A stretch of 64,000 bases of DNA from Brassica napus. Taxonomy: Eukaryota; Streptophyta; Magnoliopsida; Brassicales; Brassicaceae. The notes below the pieces were generated by a model. The model saw only the letters and a list, made by a program, of their open reading frames with translations. It was not told the DNA's origin and ran no database searches. Position numbers and translations under genes: made by a program. The stretch lies in assembly GCF_020379485.1 (NCBI RefSeq), contig NC_063436.1:38507512-38571511 (forward strand). Reading direction: 5' to 3'. Below, piece after piece: positions 34,607 through 47,480 of the stretch (its first letter is position 1; the number at the start of each line of letters is the position of its first letter).

Positions 34607-35591
34607 TGATAGACTGGAAATAACAACTAAAAAAATTACAGCAAATTTCTCAAATTACTGTTTTAAGATTTAATAACTCACAAAGAGGAACATGACTATA
34701 ACATGTTTCATTAAAGAAGTAAAAGACCATTCTACCTTTATTTTATAGATTTAAATATAATAATTATTTAAATAAAAATACAATAATAATTTTTATTTTT
34801 GAATAATACAGTTTTGAATTCGAATTTTTTTATTTTTTCAGATTTTTCAATATTTTAACTTGAAATCCCAAATTATTACTGAAACTAAAAAAATTTATGT
34901 TGAAATTGTGTAGTTTGTTTTAAAGAAAAATCATGTACATACCCCTCTAATTTAAACCATAATTCTATATTAGTTAACCATAGAAGTATAAATGTCTATT
35001 TATCTTTTAATGTAATCTCTTTTTGTCATTTTGACCCTTGAATGCTATATTTGTAACAAACAAATTCTAGGTCATCCTAAAAAACTTCTCAGAAAAGTAT
35101 TTGTAATGAGCTAATCAAAAGCCACAAAGTTTCATTAATTATTTACTTTATTTAGTATATACAAATCTTGTATGTTCTGACAAACGTTTTGACATAACTT
35201 TATTTTAATTTATTTTGATATCAATTTTACAAAACATTTAGAGTAGACATCAAAGTAACTCTTAAGATAATTTTTAATTTTATTTTTACTGAATTTTAAT
35301 TTTAATTTATAAATATGTTTTTTTTTAACAAATTAAACACAATGTATTCATTTAGTTAGTTAAACGTTTTATGCTGTTTATCTTAAAATATCATATGAAG
35401 TACACTCTAAGAGAATGCTAAAATTGGCTTAAATCGTAGAGAATTTATTGCGGTAAACCCAACTGCTGACTTATATATTTTAATTTGTTACAAATGTGTT
35501 ATGTATGTTTTTTTTATTATTTGTTCCTCTTTTCTATAACATTAACTTAATAAGTTATTTTTTCGTAAGTGTTCTTGCATGTAAATGTTAA

Positions 35592-37813
35592 CTAGATTTT
35601 GACCCGCGCACCCGCGCGGGTGTATTTTTCAAAAATATTTTGCTACTTGTTTTTTATGTTAATATTAGTGCTTGAAAAAAAACAAAATCTGAAGAACGAA
35701 ACCGATCTTGATCTGAAAGTGTAATACCAAACCCGAACCAAAATTGATAGCAAAATATTTTGAAAAATATGTTAATATTTAATCTGCGCGCCTGCGCGGA
35801 TGTATATTTTGAAAAATATGTTGATATTTGTTTTTCATGTAATTATTAGGGTTTGGCAAAATGAATCCGAGGAACAGAACCGATATCGATCCGAAAATAT
35901 AGTACCAAACTCGAACATAAATTGATTAAATATTCAAATTATTCAAAGTTTTGTTATTTAGAGATCCAAATCTGATCTGAACCGAAGTATTCGGATACCC
36001 GAATTTATCTAAAAATATATTTATATACTTATATATATTAATTATTTTAGATTTAACGTATATAAAACATCAAGAATGATACTTTTAAATTGGTTTAAAT
36101 ACTTGAAAATATATATAGATAGTCAAAAGTAAATATCTGAAATAGTTAAGGTATACTCAAATCACCACAAATACTTAAAATAATTATTGATTTTGTATCC
36201 AAAAATTTTAAATCAAGCCAATTGATATGTTAAGCTTAAGTATTCTGACATATGTTATTTAAATTTATAGGAAATATATTATTTTATTTATAGATTTTGA
36301 TAAATTTAAAATATATAATGATTTAAAACTTTAAAAATAATTTAAATGGATCCAAACTCGAACCAAACCCGCAAAGGTCTGAATCACACTTAAACCAAAA
36401 TCTAGAAACATCCTAATAGGATTGAAATCTTTGACCCCGGAAATGCGAAACGCAAATCAATCAGAACCAAACTCGTATGGGTAACCGAAAGCCCATCCCT
36501 AGTCATTATTATGTATCGTATATTGTCATCATATAATTAATCGTATTTTATATGTACCATCATTTAAATAATTACATATATTATATTTTCAAAACTTAAT
36601 ATGAAATATAAAAACCATAATTTGAGTTGGTATTTCAAATTGGGCTTTGTATTGTATTTTTCTTATATATATGTTGACAACATTTTTTATAATGGTTATT
36701 GAAAAATAGTTTAGTAAAAATTCATTTTTGAATATATGTATATTTTTCAATCAATTTATGATATAAATCAATTTTGAATTATTATTTTGATTTGAAATAT
36801 GTATATAAAGTTTAAATTTTGTTTTATGGTTAGTTTAGAAAAAAAAGTTTTAGGCAATTAGATTGACTCATTTTAAAACGGGCTCAAATAGATAGTTTCT
36901 TATAATATGATGGACTTTCAATTTTTCTTAATAACATAAGCCCATTACTTTTTTGCTTAATAATACTATCCTTATTTTCAAGCAAAAGTAATGGTTATTG
37001 AAAAATAGTTTAGTAAAAATTTATTTTTGAATATATGTATATTTTTCAATTAATTTATGATATAAATCAATTTTAAATTATTATTTTGATTTGAAATATG
37101 TATATAAAGTTTAAATTTTGTTTTATGGTTAGTTTAGAAAAAAAAGTTTAAATGATTTGACTCATTTTAAAACTGACCCAAATAGATAGTTTCTTATAAT
37201 ATGATGGACTTTCAATTTTTTTTAATAACATAAGCCCATTGTTTTTTTGCTTAATACTACTATCTTCATTTCCAAACAAAAGTAATATTTTTTTAAAAGA
37301 CTACAATCCATGTTACCAAACACTCTTATTTTTTAAATTCATATACATGTTTCCAAACAATCTCATTTTGTACTTCAGTTTTAATAAGATAGATTACTTT
37401 ATCAATATTGAGATTTGAGAGTATAATATATATTAAAGTGTATTATATATATATATATATTAAACTGTATTATATTTGGCTAAAAAAGAAGAATATATAG
37501 TGCAACAAACATAGTTAAGGAGAGAAAGATATCTCTAGATTCGATATTTTTTAATGATGTTGATTGATTGTTAATGTCCATTTAGTTATCATGTAGGGTT
37601 GTCTAGTATTTGTTTTGGCAGTTAATTTTTCATAGTCATCTTGATTTGTTATTTTATACGTCCGCTATGGTTGAATAAATCAATAATCAAAGTTTTTTTT
37701 TTTTTTGCAAAGGAATATGACATGGCAATTAGAAAACATATGGTTGGCTGATTTTCTTTGCTGATGTGGACAGCCTCTCCTTTCAAGTTATTCTCCTTTT
37801 AGTATAGTATAGA
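35592..37813 (-). mobile_element. Complete non-autonomous Helitron, 2.2 kb
   Basis: The 5' end on the minus strand is TCTATACTATACTAAAAGGA at 37813 and the 3' end is CCCGCGCGGGTGCGCGGGTC followed by AAAAT and CTAG at 35595-35592. Both ends sit between A and T. A second, diverged copy of the 3' hairpin region lies inside at about 35775-35830 without CTAG. The body holds a 299-bp tandem duplication and no gene. Confidence 0.8.
36691..37285. repeat. 299-bp tandem duplication inside Helitron
   Basis: The segment beginning AATGGTTATTGAAAAATAG at 36691 is repeated at 36990 with a few substitutions and one deletion of about 10 bp. Confidence 0.92.
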
Positions 37814-38848
37814 TTGTGTTATTAAATTTAGAATTTTATATTTTATTTTAAAATTTATATTATTAAAAATAGTTTAACTAATGGATTTTTGAGATTTTGA
37901 TGATTCTAAAGTTTTTTGGTACAACTTTTTTATTAAAAAAACAAATTTTAAATCAGATGATTTTGTTTAGTATTTTAACTAAATCACTACTTTTCTAATT
38001 CATTCAAAATCATCTACAAACTCACTAAAATCAAATATTCAGAAATACTATATCGAATGTACTACCCTTCTCTTGATCGAAACTAAAAGACAAATAAGTT
38101 TATGTTTGCCCATCCAAAATATTTAAATAGAAATCATGAAAAAGAGTATATTTACTGAAAATTAACCAAAAGAACAAAGTGCTATTGTCCGCCTCACCAA
38201 TTTATGGGAAAACATTTACAAATGGAAAAATAAGACAAAAACCAAACTAAGTAACAAACTTTTAAAATAAACGACCACAGAAAAATTTACATCTAGAACA
38301 TATAAATCAGGCAATGGCTGTAAATTTAAAATACGATCTCGTGCAGTCTGGACCTTTTTTAAGCTTCTTTGCTGGAGAATAAGATTCCTCATTGATGCTT
38401 ACACTATTCTTCTGGTGAAAACTGAAAAGACAGCAGCTATAAATTCAACACGTTCGTGTATCTCTTGTCTCTTCTCACTTTTAGGTTCCCTTCATCTGCC
38501 ATATACATGTCTTTTTCTCACATCAGACCTGTTTTATCAGTATTCAATCGACCTTTTTGCATTTTAGATATAAATATACACATATATATGGTACGACCAG
38601 CATGACCGGAGTGCGTATGTGAATATCATATTAGATACAATAGTTGAAGATGTCCCATGAAACAAAAACAGCTAGTACTGATAAGAGAAAAAAATCATAC
38701 CCAATGGTCTTACATATAAACACCGTATTTGAAGAAAAAATTGACTGTGGAAAGGTTAGCATAAGTAAGAGATCATATAAACGATATATCTATAATCTAG
38801 AAAGCTACACTAACGAATTGGTATGAAAGAATAACTACTAAAAGATAA

Positions 38849-39440
38849 ACATGTTGGTTAGAATGTGCCTCAAATCTTGGTGCTTTTGATCTCAACTTCT
38901 CTACTTGGTCATAAAGGATGTAGTGCAGGTAGTTACGAAGCAAGAGATTCAGAAGTTTTTCCTGCACCCACAAAATGACACCTCCAATAACCAAAACAAA
39001 AGCTGAATCAAGAGTTTCTAGTGTTTATAACAATTATCACAAAACGTATCTGCCCATCGCACCATGACGCAGTGTCGCAGAATGGCCCAAGGACGGACTG
39101 AGTACTGCAAATAGAAGTAAAATCGATCAGTTAATTAACTGTTGAGTCGATATAATAGACTGAAAATCAATAATCAATGAATTACTCACCCAATAATCTC
39201 AGCAAGATCACCATGCTTCTCATAGCTCAAAGAATCTATATATGCTGAAAAGCAAGATTTGGCCTAAAGGAGAAAAAGCAAAACACTTTGGAAATATGAA
39301 GACATCAAGATTAATAACAAATTATCTCAACGAAACCCCACTGAAATAAAGAAGTAACCTCTTACTTTTTCTAATCAGTCCGGAAAAGAAAGCCGAAGTA
39401 GTAATAGATCTCGATCTCAGCAGGCAAATGCTTTAAAGAG
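38849..39440 (-). pseudogene. RPN3: Fragments of 26S proteasome subunit RPN3 (PSMD3-type) gene
   Basis: Four exon-like pieces on the minus strand follow the order of RPN3: about 39440-39372 (KHLPAEIEIYYYFGFLF), 39262-39189 (SLSYEKHGDLAEIIG), 39107-39060 (HSATLRHGAMGR) and 38962-38849 (EKLLNLLLRNYLHYILYDQ then VEKLRSKAPRFEAHSNQ). The last is highly characteristic of RPN3. Splice-like borders remain between them, but stops and substitutions interrupt the frames and both ends of the gene are missing. The fragments lie among Helitron ends, so capture by a Helitron is the likely origin. Confidence 0.75.
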
Positions 39441-40089
39441 CATCGGCCAGCCAGCCTCAGCGAGGAGAATCGATGAGTTTGCCATTCTACTGGAAAAAAA
39501 GAGTTTCTAATTTTACCGTTTTATAACTGGATGAGGATTTGTGAGGATGATGTTCAAGGCTTACCTTTTTATAACTGGATCGCCACCGCCTCGAAGAGAG
39601 GTAAAATGCATTTAATGAGTAATTATGATTGGAGTGGGGCTAAGGAATAAAGAAGGTCTTCAATGGCGTTGAATCAATGAATCCTGTAACGGTCCTAAGG
39701 AGAAGAATCCGAGACAAAACGACACGAACGGAGCTAGCTAAAGAGATTCCTCAAGACGTCTAGAAATTCCATTGTCAGTCCACCTAATTACAGAAAGAAA
39801 AAGACGATGAGAGGAACCCTAGAAATCTGAAGATCACCATGGTTGAAGAAATAGCTCGACAATCGTGAGTAACTTTAATTTCATGTTACCAGCCCAACAC
39901 TCAAAATGCAAATTATATATTTAGAAACCTAAAATAAAACATAAAGGCCCAATTGTGAATAATAAGTAGAAAACAACGCAAATTAAGGTCCAATGGAAAA
40001 TAAGTAGAAAGCAACCAACGATTAAATGATACGGTAAGTTTTGCTAACAGGGACAGGTGTCGACACCACATAAAGCGACTTTCTGACGT

Positions 40090-40146
40090 GGATCTGACGT
40101 GGATGCATAGGAGTGAAGCATACATTTTTTTATATATATATATAGA
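40090..40146 (-). mobile_element. Probable Helitron 5' terminus (minus strand)
   Basis: Minus strand begins TCTATATATATATATAAAAA and continues with CCACGTCAGATCCACGTCAG, a pattern often seen just inside Helitron 5' ends. It may pair with the 3' end at 33546. Confidence 0.4.
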
Positions 40147-40439
40147 TATAATGTTTAAAATTATGCATATAAAACCTGTGTAAAATGTGCCTGAATATGT
40201 TTCTCTTATTTAATGTGTTAATCGTACTATATATAACATTATTTTAAAATTTCAAAAAGTTTGTCACATAGAAAAAACCATCAATAAAAAATATAATTCT
40301 CCATCTACAACAAGAAAAATGAAAAATTATAAACATATAAATTTAAATTAAGAAAAACTAACATTGGAAAAACAAGAAGTTAATGTAAAAGAAAAAACCG
40401 ACAAATAATATTATAAATAAAATAAATTTATAAGACACA

Positions 40440-40469
40440 ATCCGCGCGAACCGCGGAAAAAATCTCTAG
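40440..40469 (+). mobile_element. Helitron 3' terminus (plus strand)
   Basis: CCGCGCGAACCGCGG hairpin (5-bp stem), then AAAAAATCT and CTAG before T. The 5' partner was not assigned; 27419 is possible if the region between is nested insertions. Confidence 0.6.
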
Positions 40470-43400
40470 TACATTAAGAATGGCTCATATGTTAATATCC
40501 TTCTCAAGTAATATATAAGAGATGAAACAATCAAAATTAATTCGTTAACAAAATATTTTCACGTTTTAAATAGAATTTAATGGATTATATCAAAAAGACA
40601 TTAAATCTAATTACCCATAACATTGAAGAACACAAACATTAAACATAATTTAAACTAAAATGTCCGCCTCTCCATATAAATTTCCAAACACATTTAACCA
40701 AACTCAAAACTTATGCTTATATATCTTATTCCTTATCCTTATATATCCTATTCCATAATTCATCAATTGTAAAGTTGATTAGTTGGCTTGAAAATATAAA
40801 GATTGGATGCTATTTCTTCTATGTAGATTCCACTTTGTTAGTTTGGGTTGAAATTTCTGGTTCCTAACAAAATCATTTAATATCTGATTTGATTTTTAAG
40901 ATGGTGAGATTTACAAATCCAGGTTTATAATATCCTCTAACTTAAAAATTAACTCTCAAGCTATATATAAAGTTGGCTTTTTCCTTTCTTCTGACAAGTG
41001 TCAAGAGGTTTTTGCGACACGTGTTATCCATGTATTTTTTTTATATTTTAGGTCATTCTTTCTTTTAGATTATTGTAATTTGGCCAAATACTTTCTAATC
41101 GTGAACTATCTAGTCATTTTCGCACTAACTATTATCGTTTGAAGCTTGATAATCTATTTTATTGGTCACTAAAATTCAAGATGAATAAAGAAATAAATAA
41201 AATAATAGAAATATATTTTACATATCTAATTTATTCACAACTAAACATAACATAAATTTTTGTTATTTTATTATTTTTTACCATTTTCTATTATTTAATT
41301 TACAAATTATATATTTATTTAACTATTAAAAATATAAAATAACTAAACTAATAAGAAAAAATTAGAGTGCAATACATAATTTAAATATAAAACTTCCACA
41401 GTCAGAGAGAAAAAAGTAAAATACATAGTAACACCAACTCAATAAATGTTTGGAGATGAAAAAAGATCAACAAAGAAGACTAGCCTATTTCATCTTACCC
41501 TCAAATGTTTTCTCTAGAACAAGCATATTTCAGAAAAAGGTAAAAAGATAAAATATGAGATAAAGCAATCTTCGGAACACAAATGATCAAGATCAAGCAT
41601 CAGCACAAAAAATCAAAAAAGCGGGTCAGAGAAACAAGAATCATCGGAAGAACAAAGTCACCACGAAACAAAAAGACGCATGTCTAAAGCACTGGCAACA
41701 CAACCATCAGCTAAGAGATAAGAAGCACCTCACAAACTAAACAAACACATACAAGGCGCTGATGCCAGCAAAGAACCACAAAACTTTGAATAGAAGAAAC
41801 CAAAGCTCCAAAAGACTAACTCCACACACCTACACCAAAGGATGCATGAGAAGAAGATAAACAACCTGAGTGGGGAAGAATGGAAGCCAACCACCGAGAA
41901 ACCAAAGCTTAAGCTTGAGACCATAAACAACCTTCCAAGCGTACAAAGCATACACAGAGAAAAACACTATCCAAACCTGGAGTAGCAAATATGGTGAAAG
42001 GGAGAGCCATAAGAGACGTGATCAGTGATGAAAAGTGCAACGAGATGAGAAAACAAAGATATAAAAAGAGAGAAAATGAAATCAACAAACCGTGGAGCCA
42101 TCTTCGAGCTGAAAAAGAGCATAGAAGTCAGATCACCAAAAACCCGATCTTGAAACCAAGACGAGTAGAGACTATTGAAGGCAAACCAACGACGAGGAAA
42201 ATAACATCAATGACAACTAAACTCTGACCCAACTCAACGAGATCTAGTTTCTAACCTTAGCCAAAACCTAAGGAAAAAGAGGACCAACATTGACCGAAAT
42301 AACATACAACGCCGTAAGAAACAACCCCACAACATGGAACTAATATGCCTGATCTATAACAATTACCAGATAATTTCACAGAAAAAGAAAGTGAGGAAAA
42401 ACAAGAGCATAGAGGTGAGTCTATTCCCAGTGTTGGTGAGAAGCATTGCACACCGGAGATGTAATCGTAATACATAGATGGTGATGGCTCAAGGTCAAAA
42501 GATGGGGGAGAGTGCAAAAAAATACTTAAAAAGAGTAATGTTCAAAAATGTGAAAAATTAAAATACAATTTTGACGTCGTTAATCTTAGAACCAAATGTC
42601 TAAAGAAAAAGTTATTGAAATTCAATATGTTTTCATCAAAAACTCACTTCACCACTAACAAGTAGTATTATACATACAACAATATATTATTAAAAAGACA
42701 AACACATAATATATTAAATTATTACCTACTACTACATAACATAATAAAACATCAAATAATGTTCTTCACAAATAAATACTGACCACATAATCACATTGTT
42801 TTAAGAACAATAAAACAATATTCAGCCCCCTAGTAATAAAATAGGTTTAACTAAAATTTAAATTTAATGTAACACTTCTAAGAAATGGTATTTAAATCCA
42901 TAACACAAGAACATCAATATTTTGCATTATCATTAGGCCACCAACATTTGTTAAAGAACAAATTATTGATAAAGTAGAAAAATACTCTTTCTCATATATC
43001 ACCACCGCTTCTAGTCACATTTGATACAATTCTTCGACAAAAGTAGATGAAAATTGATCCGTTAATGGAAAGTGGTTTATAGCAATTCTATGAGTGTGGT
43101 TGAGTTTGTATGATGTGGATAAAGTTACAATAGTTTTTGAGGGGTTAAGAATATTGGTTGTCGGTATAATGGAGAATTGAAACGATGATGACCATTTACC
43201 ATTTGGTGTACTATTATATTTGAGGTTATTAATCTCTAGGCTACTTTTTGACTTATCTTTACATTCAGAGTCACTTTTTATATTTGAAACATTTTATTGT
43301 GGGCCAGCAATAAACTGTGGATAACTTTGACTTTAATAGACATTTGATGCGTGGACGGATGATGTGTGGACGGGTGATGCGTGGACGGAGATGCGTGGAC

Positions 43401-43510
43401 GAAAATAAGGGTAAAAATTCAAGAAATTTCATTAGAGAAAACTCCACAATAGCTGGGCTTAATGACACAACCCCAACAACAATGTTTGTTTGTGGACAGG
43501 AAAGAAGATT
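40470..43510. other. Intergenic repeats, no gene assigned
   Basis: 40470-41400 is AT-rich and featureless. 41500-42530 is GC-richer and purine-rich on the plus strand; open frames exist on both strands but have biased composition and no motif I recognise, so it is probably a degraded transposon segment. A 13-bp repeat (GATGCGTGGACGG and variants, about four copies) lies at 43346-43400. Confidence 0.5.
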
Positions 43511-44245
43511 TTGATTATGTTGTGGATATGAATACTGTAGAAACCCATTAAAAAGGGAATGGTCGAGTCGCGGACGATAAGGATCGATAGAGAAGTTTTG
43601 AAGTACAAGGTGGACGAAGAAGTGATCGTGAGTGAACTATGAGTCGAATAAGTTACTCGACCAAAGTTAGAAGATGTCTTAGATTGATTAGACTGACATT
43701 TTGGAAGCATCACATTTTTGGAAGTATGACGGTTTAGAAGCTCGATGTTTTGGAAGAACGACATTTCTTCAGCACGAAGTTTTCCGCGAAACTTTGTATC
43801 AGCGGAATATTATTTCAAAGACATTGGAAGCATGACGGGAATTAAGCAGGATGGAAAGCAAGCACGACATGATCGAAGCACGACATTAAAAGCCGAAATT
43901 GGACGAAAACCCTAATTTCTGTATTATGGAAGTTTTCGATGAAGCCGAAGGATCGAGAAATATTTACCGCCAAGGTCAGAGTTCAGATTATAGTTTATTA
44001 AAAATATTCAGCTCATCAGAGCAGGAGCAGAAAAATATTTGGAATGGATCGCGGATCAGAAATTTACCGAAAGAACCGAAATCAGACGAATGGATCGAGA
44101 AGCTCGAGGTGGCTCATTGCATGGGTTCAGAACGTGGTGTCAACAATCTAACAAGCTGAGTGTCTCCAGAAGCTCGAGGTGTCACCGTGCATAGAAGCTG
44201 TACATGCAGCCTGACATACGGAGGAATGCCGAGCTGCACTTTGTA

Positions 44246-44964
44246 ATCAAAACGAAAATAAGAAAACTAACGAAGAAGCAGGAGAAAAAGAGGAACCAGT
44301 AACTCCGAAATCTAACCGAAAGACCAAGGTCCCAACGAACAAAAGAGGTAGGGAGATCGAGCAGGAATCACCAAGCTCTCCACCTCCGGCTCCGAAGAAA
44401 AGAGTTGACATGATTTCATGGGGGCAGAACAACAAAGCAACCGACGAAATCAAGAGCCAAACCGAAGGAAAAATCCGTTTCAAGATCGCGGTAGCAATCC
44501 ACACACTAGAAAAAACCAACGAGGACACCCCTCCTCCCCAGGTAATGAAGTACAACCAAAACACAAGACCTCCTAGCATGAGATTTTCCAACTTCAAGCG
44601 AAAGAATGAAATGAACAAAATTTGCGAGCTCTTGGAGAAACCGATTCAGAAGAAAGACAGAATGCAGACCATCAATTGCAATCTGTCTGGAGGGCAGAGA
44701 CATTACCAACCAGCACCGATTAAGAGATGGAACTTCCCGGCCCACAACGAGGGTAGGAAAATGATCGATTTCATATATGGAGGCTCGAAGTTCTGCAACT
44801 CAGTCGACTCAATCAAAGCATACCAGAGGAGAGCTGAGAACAACGTAGGAATTAGAGAGCCCTTAACAGGTCCTGACCACGAAATCACCTTCAACGAAAA
44901 CGAAACCGCATAAACCACACGACGACGCTCTCGTAATTCAAATCGACGTCGGTGGCTGCGAACT
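44246..44964 (+). pseudogene. Outer Ty3-type retrotransposon, gag C-terminal region
   Basis: The frame reads KRGREIEQESPSSPPPAPKK, later MIDFIYGGSKFCNSVDSIKA and GPDHEITFNENETA, a signature preceding the protease in Brassicaceae Ty3 elements. A frameshift near 44908 makes a stop, but the next frame continues the family sequence (HDDALVIQIDVGGCELS) right up to the nested insertion at 44968. The protein is thus broken twice, by a small indel and by a 7-kb insertion. The LTR of this outer element is not clearly seen; 43520-44245 is probably its leader. Confidence 0.7.
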
Positions 44965-44967
44965 ATC

Positions 44968-46502
44968 TGTTGGGGTTAAAATCGGTCACGATGGAATCAA
45001 TGTCTGAAAGTTCGTAAAAATCGGCATGAACGTTTTTAAGAAAAGTAATCTTCGTAAAGAAATCTTTACGAAGAGCCTTGTTGGGGTCGAAAACGGTTAC
45101 GACAAAGTTAACGTCCAAACCTCCGCAAATACAAGTATGTCTTTCCGCAACAAATCGTGCTCGGTCAAGAGAGCGTCACAACGTATGTTCTGGAGATAAA
45201 GCTTTGTTCGAATTCTATTTGGATCGAACATAAGCTGTCGGAAACGTACCCAAACCAGCTACGGATAGGTTCGAGTATGACGATCAGAACACGGACAGAC
45301 CAAGCTCAGTCACTACGCGACTACTGCACATGCACACTATCCGGCCGCTACGTAGCGACCGAGTGTCCGTCCCACTCGGTCGCTACGTAGCGACCGAGCT
45401 CGAGCCAAGCTAGCGATCGAGATCGAGCCAAGCTCAGTCGCTACGTAGCGACCGAGCATATGTCCCTCCGGTCGCTACGTAGCGACCGAGCTCTTCCGAA
45501 ACGTCGATGCGACGCTAGTCCATGCATTCTCGTCTATCCTTGGATGCTATCTCCCAAAGACCATAGCGAACCCATTTCATGTTTTCCGCCATTCTAAATC
45601 GTCGATCAAACTTTGTGGTAAAAACCGCGGAAAGTTTGTTCTTTATCGAAAGAAGCCGTAATAAACGCTTTGAGTCAGAAGACGGCCCAAAGGGACCTAG
45701 AACATGACTCGAGGCCCAACTTACGATTGCTTAACCAACAGCCCGTAAGCCGCATGACGGTTTACGCTTGCTTCGCAAGGAAAGATAAATGTCAAGTTTC
45801 CGCCGATAAGTACGAAATTTTGAAGATAATTACGAAGATCGGAAAAAATAGAATATCTCTATTTTTATGCTATGACGGCTTAAGGGCAGAAGAGGAAGAG
45901 CGTAAACCGACCTAGGAGCGAGTATATAAGGAGTCTTAGGCGAGAGGCATGGAGGGGGGGTGGCGACTTTTTAGACTCAAAATTCTCTGCACTTAGAAAC
46001 TTTAGGCTTTATTTTCGACAAGTTCGGTTTCTATGACTGGCACTCAATTACTAGACGAACTCGCCCAGGCAGTTCAATCTCTTGTCCAGCTCTATCAATT
46101 GAACTACATTTGGCTTGATTCTCGAAAGGGGTACGTAGGCAGCTTTTAACAAGGTTCAGTCCGAAATCAATCAAAAACCTTTTCTGTATCTTTTTCGTCT
46201 TTTGTTATCGAGCTGCGACTCAACTAGGTTTGAGCTTTTAGGCCGCTAGTATTAGGTAACTCGCTGACAGCCTTTGCAGCCAAAGCTTTTATGATCTCTT
46301 GTAATGATCGCAACACTCTTACGTGGACTCGAAATAAGATATACTGTTTTCTCTAAACTCGTTTGTTATCTTTTCACGATTTCCGCATATATTTGGTCAC
46401 TTGTCGTTGGCTCTCGCAGAGATCTGGGACCTTTGGGAAATTTGGGTTTTCTTATTTTACTAATTTAAACGTAAATCTACAGTGCGAATTTTGGTTCCCA
46501 CA
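44968..46502 (+). repeat. Left LTR of nested element (1535 bp)
   Basis: TGTTGGGG...TTCCCACA. It contains a palindrome array at 45338-45490 and a likely TATA box (GTATATAAGG near 45922). Positions 45469-46502 align with 50446-51953 of the right LTR once the solo LTR there is removed. Confidence 0.85.
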
Positions 46503-46919
46503 GTTTGGCGCTAGAAGGAGGGGGGGGGGGGGGGGGGGTTACGAATTACTCTTACTCATGGCCTCAAAACGCTTGATCGAAACGATGTCTGGATATATGA
46601 AAGAAAAACTCGCAGCACTGACTGCTCCTATGGCGAACGCTTATGAAAACGCCGTAGTGTTCAACAAAATCAAAAACTTAGTCGCGACCTTTCACTAAAA
46701 CAAGCTCTCGATTTCTCCCTGTAAACACGAAGGAAAACAATAAATATTATCAAAACTCCGTAAGTTTGGCTCATTACCGAACAAAAGAAATCTCCATGCG
46801 TAAGGCTTTTACCAAAACAAGTTTTCCGAAAACATTTCGGAAGGCTAAAACTTGTTCTCCCAAAAACCGCAGAAAACCCCTAGGTTAATCGCGGAAAAAG
46901 GAAGCACAGCAAATCGATT

Positions 46920-47480
46920 ACAAAGCTCGGTCGCTACGTAGCAATCAAGCTCTAGCCAAGCTTGGTCGCTACGTAGCGACTGAGCACGCACAAGGCTCGG
47001 TCGCTACGTAGCGACCGAGCACGTACACAGCTCGGTCGCTACGTAGTGACCGAGCACGAACACAGCTCGCTACGTAGCGATCGAGCACGCACACAGCTCG
47101 GTCGCTACGTAGCGACCGAGCTCAAGCCAACCTTCACTTGCTACATAGCGACTTGTCAGGCCTCAAAAAGATCCTCCTTTGGGTTCTCTTTTGAATCCTC
47201 ATCGAAACGCTTTTCGTTTCGTCTCAATCGGAGTGTCCTTTGAGATTTTACGGCGAAAACAAGTAGGACTCTTCTTGGCTTGCTTCCACTCGCTACGTAG
47301 CAACCTGTCAGGCCTTCAATCGCTACATAGCGACCTGTCAGGCTTCAGAAAGGTCCTCCTTTGGGTTCTCTTTTGAATCCTCATCGAAATGCTTTTCGTT
47401 TCGTCTCAATCGGAGTTTCCGTTGAGATTTTACGACGAAAACAAGTAGGACTTTTCTTGGCTTGCTTCCACTCACTACGT
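46920..47480. repeat. Palindrome array and 150-180 bp repeats in the element interior
   Basis: From 46925 to 47125 about seven copies of a palindrome centred on GGTCGCTACGTAGCGACC occur 30-40 bp apart. From 47160 three copies of a unit starting near TCCTCCTTTGGGTTCTCTTT follow (47171, 47353, 47505), each with a degenerate CTACGTAGCGACCTGTCAGG. Confidence 0.85.

Noticed and set aside
41500..42530. Possible host gene in the GC-richer stretch
   Set aside because: Frames on both strands are of similar length, compositionally biased and lack splice-supported continuity or known motifs.
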